6,070 bases of DNA from Chloroflexota bacterium. Its GTDB lineage: Bacteria > Chloroflexota > UBA6077. Where the stretch lies: contig JAJZQR010000323.1 in the NCBI GenBank assembly GCA_021806765.1, positions 1 through 6,070 on the forward strand. The letters run 5' to 3'. A program made the translations under genes and the position numbers. Every line of letters starts with the position of its first letter. The stretch's first letter is position 1. Of the stretch, positions 5,885-6,070 are shown piece by piece. The notes under the pieces are model-generated. The model did no database searches. It had not been told where the DNA came from and saw nothing but the letters and a program-made list of their open reading frames with translations.

Positions 5885-5910
5885 ATGCCATCAGCGCCTG
5901 CATGTGGCAT
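5885..5910. promoter_or_regulatory. Candidate operator: ATGCCA-N14-TGGCAT
   Basis: Perfect 6-bp arms at 5885-5890 and 5905-5910 with a 14-base gap, so arm centres are 20 bases apart, about two helical turns. This fits binding by a dimeric regulator near where the operon promoter should lie. No specific regulator is recognised. Confidence 0.25.
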
Positions 5911-5956
5911 GGTTCACAGGGAGAGTGACAGTCTAACGAAGGCGGGCTACCCGGAT

Positions 5957-6061
5957 CGTCGTGCCCGACCTGATCGGGCATCCAGGGTCCCCCCGTTGGC
6001 GTGAAGGAGCAGCCTCACGAGGAGAGGGGACGTCTGGACCCCCGCGCAAGCGGGGGTGACG
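5957..6061. repeat. Family A composite inverted repeat, copy 2
   Basis: Same plan and orientation as copy 1 at 2-80. The left arm is TGCCCGA-cctga-TCGGGCA (5962-5980), then CATCCAGGGTCC. A longer and unrelated centre follows. The right part is CTGGACC and then the perfect hairpin ACCCCCGC-gcaa-GCGGGGGT (6039-6058), ending in TGACG. The left stem differs from copy 1 at a paired position on both sides (C:G in copy 1, A:T here), so pairing is kept. The element ends 9 bases before the window edge. Confidence 0.75.
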
Positions 6062-6070
6062 TTGCATTAG

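Larger units (their letters stand above)
5699..5956 (-). other. Non-coding leader upstream of the sulfatase operon
   Basis: No gene is supported on either strand. It should contain the operon promoter on the minus strand. I see AT-rich hexamers such as TATTAC (around 5885-5880, minus strand) and TTGAAC, but no pair with good 16-18 base spacing, so I do not assign a promoter. Two short inverted repeats, at 5815-5830 and 5885-5910, are listed separately. The stretch ends where repeat A copy 2 begins. Confidence 0.5.

Noticed and set aside
5572..5910. 112-aa minus-strand frame in the sulfatase leader
   Set aside because: It overlaps the sulfatase start in another frame and has no ribosome site or family resemblance. 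A leader peptide is conceivable but unsupported.

Overview
The window is high-GC bacterial DNA with two convergent gene groups that meet at a perfect inverted repeat near position 1912. The organism cannot be named from the sequence alone. Three things fit a free-living Chloroflexota (Dehalococcoidia/SAR202-like) or actinobacterial genome: the GC-rich hairpin repeats, a DUF6325/SHOCT gene pair, and a large mycobacterial-AtsA-like arylsulfatase beside a radical-SAM sulfatase maturase. This assignment is an inference of low to moderate confidence.

Plus-strand half (1-1883). A composite inverted repeat (family A, 2-80) and a double hairpin repeat (family B, 112-174) precede a small two-transmembrane potassium channel with an intact TVGYG filter (232-780, start uncertain). 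A hairpin at 805-828 follows it. Next comes a DUF6325 protein with a strong ribosome binding site (1043-1483). A second copy of repeat B (1534-1584) follows, and then a short protein with a glycine-rich N-terminus and a C-terminal SHOCT domain (1608-1883).

Minus-strand half (5698 down to 1923). A two-gene operon encodes a Cys-type arylsulfatase (803 aa, CSPTR motif) and, 20 bases downstream, an anaerobic sulfatase-maturating enzyme (anSME; 447 aa). The maturase has all three [4Fe-4S] cysteine sets and an added C-terminal SEC-C zinc motif. It would oxidise the sulfatase active-site cysteine to formylglycine, so the operon looks self-sufficient: it makes the enzyme and activates it. The sulfatase has no visible signal peptide, so the work is probably cytoplasmic. 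The natural substrate cannot be read from the sequence.

The 5' leader of the operon (5699-5956) has no gene but holds two short inverted repeats. It ends in a second, diverged copy of repeat A (5957-6061), so the whole gene set lies between two same-orientation copies of this element. No rRNA, tRNA, CRISPR array, transposase or phage gene was seen. I see no clearly new multi-gene system. The least understood parts are the DUF6325/SHOCT pair, the cysteine-rich N-terminus of the channel reading frame, and the SEC-C tail on the maturase.
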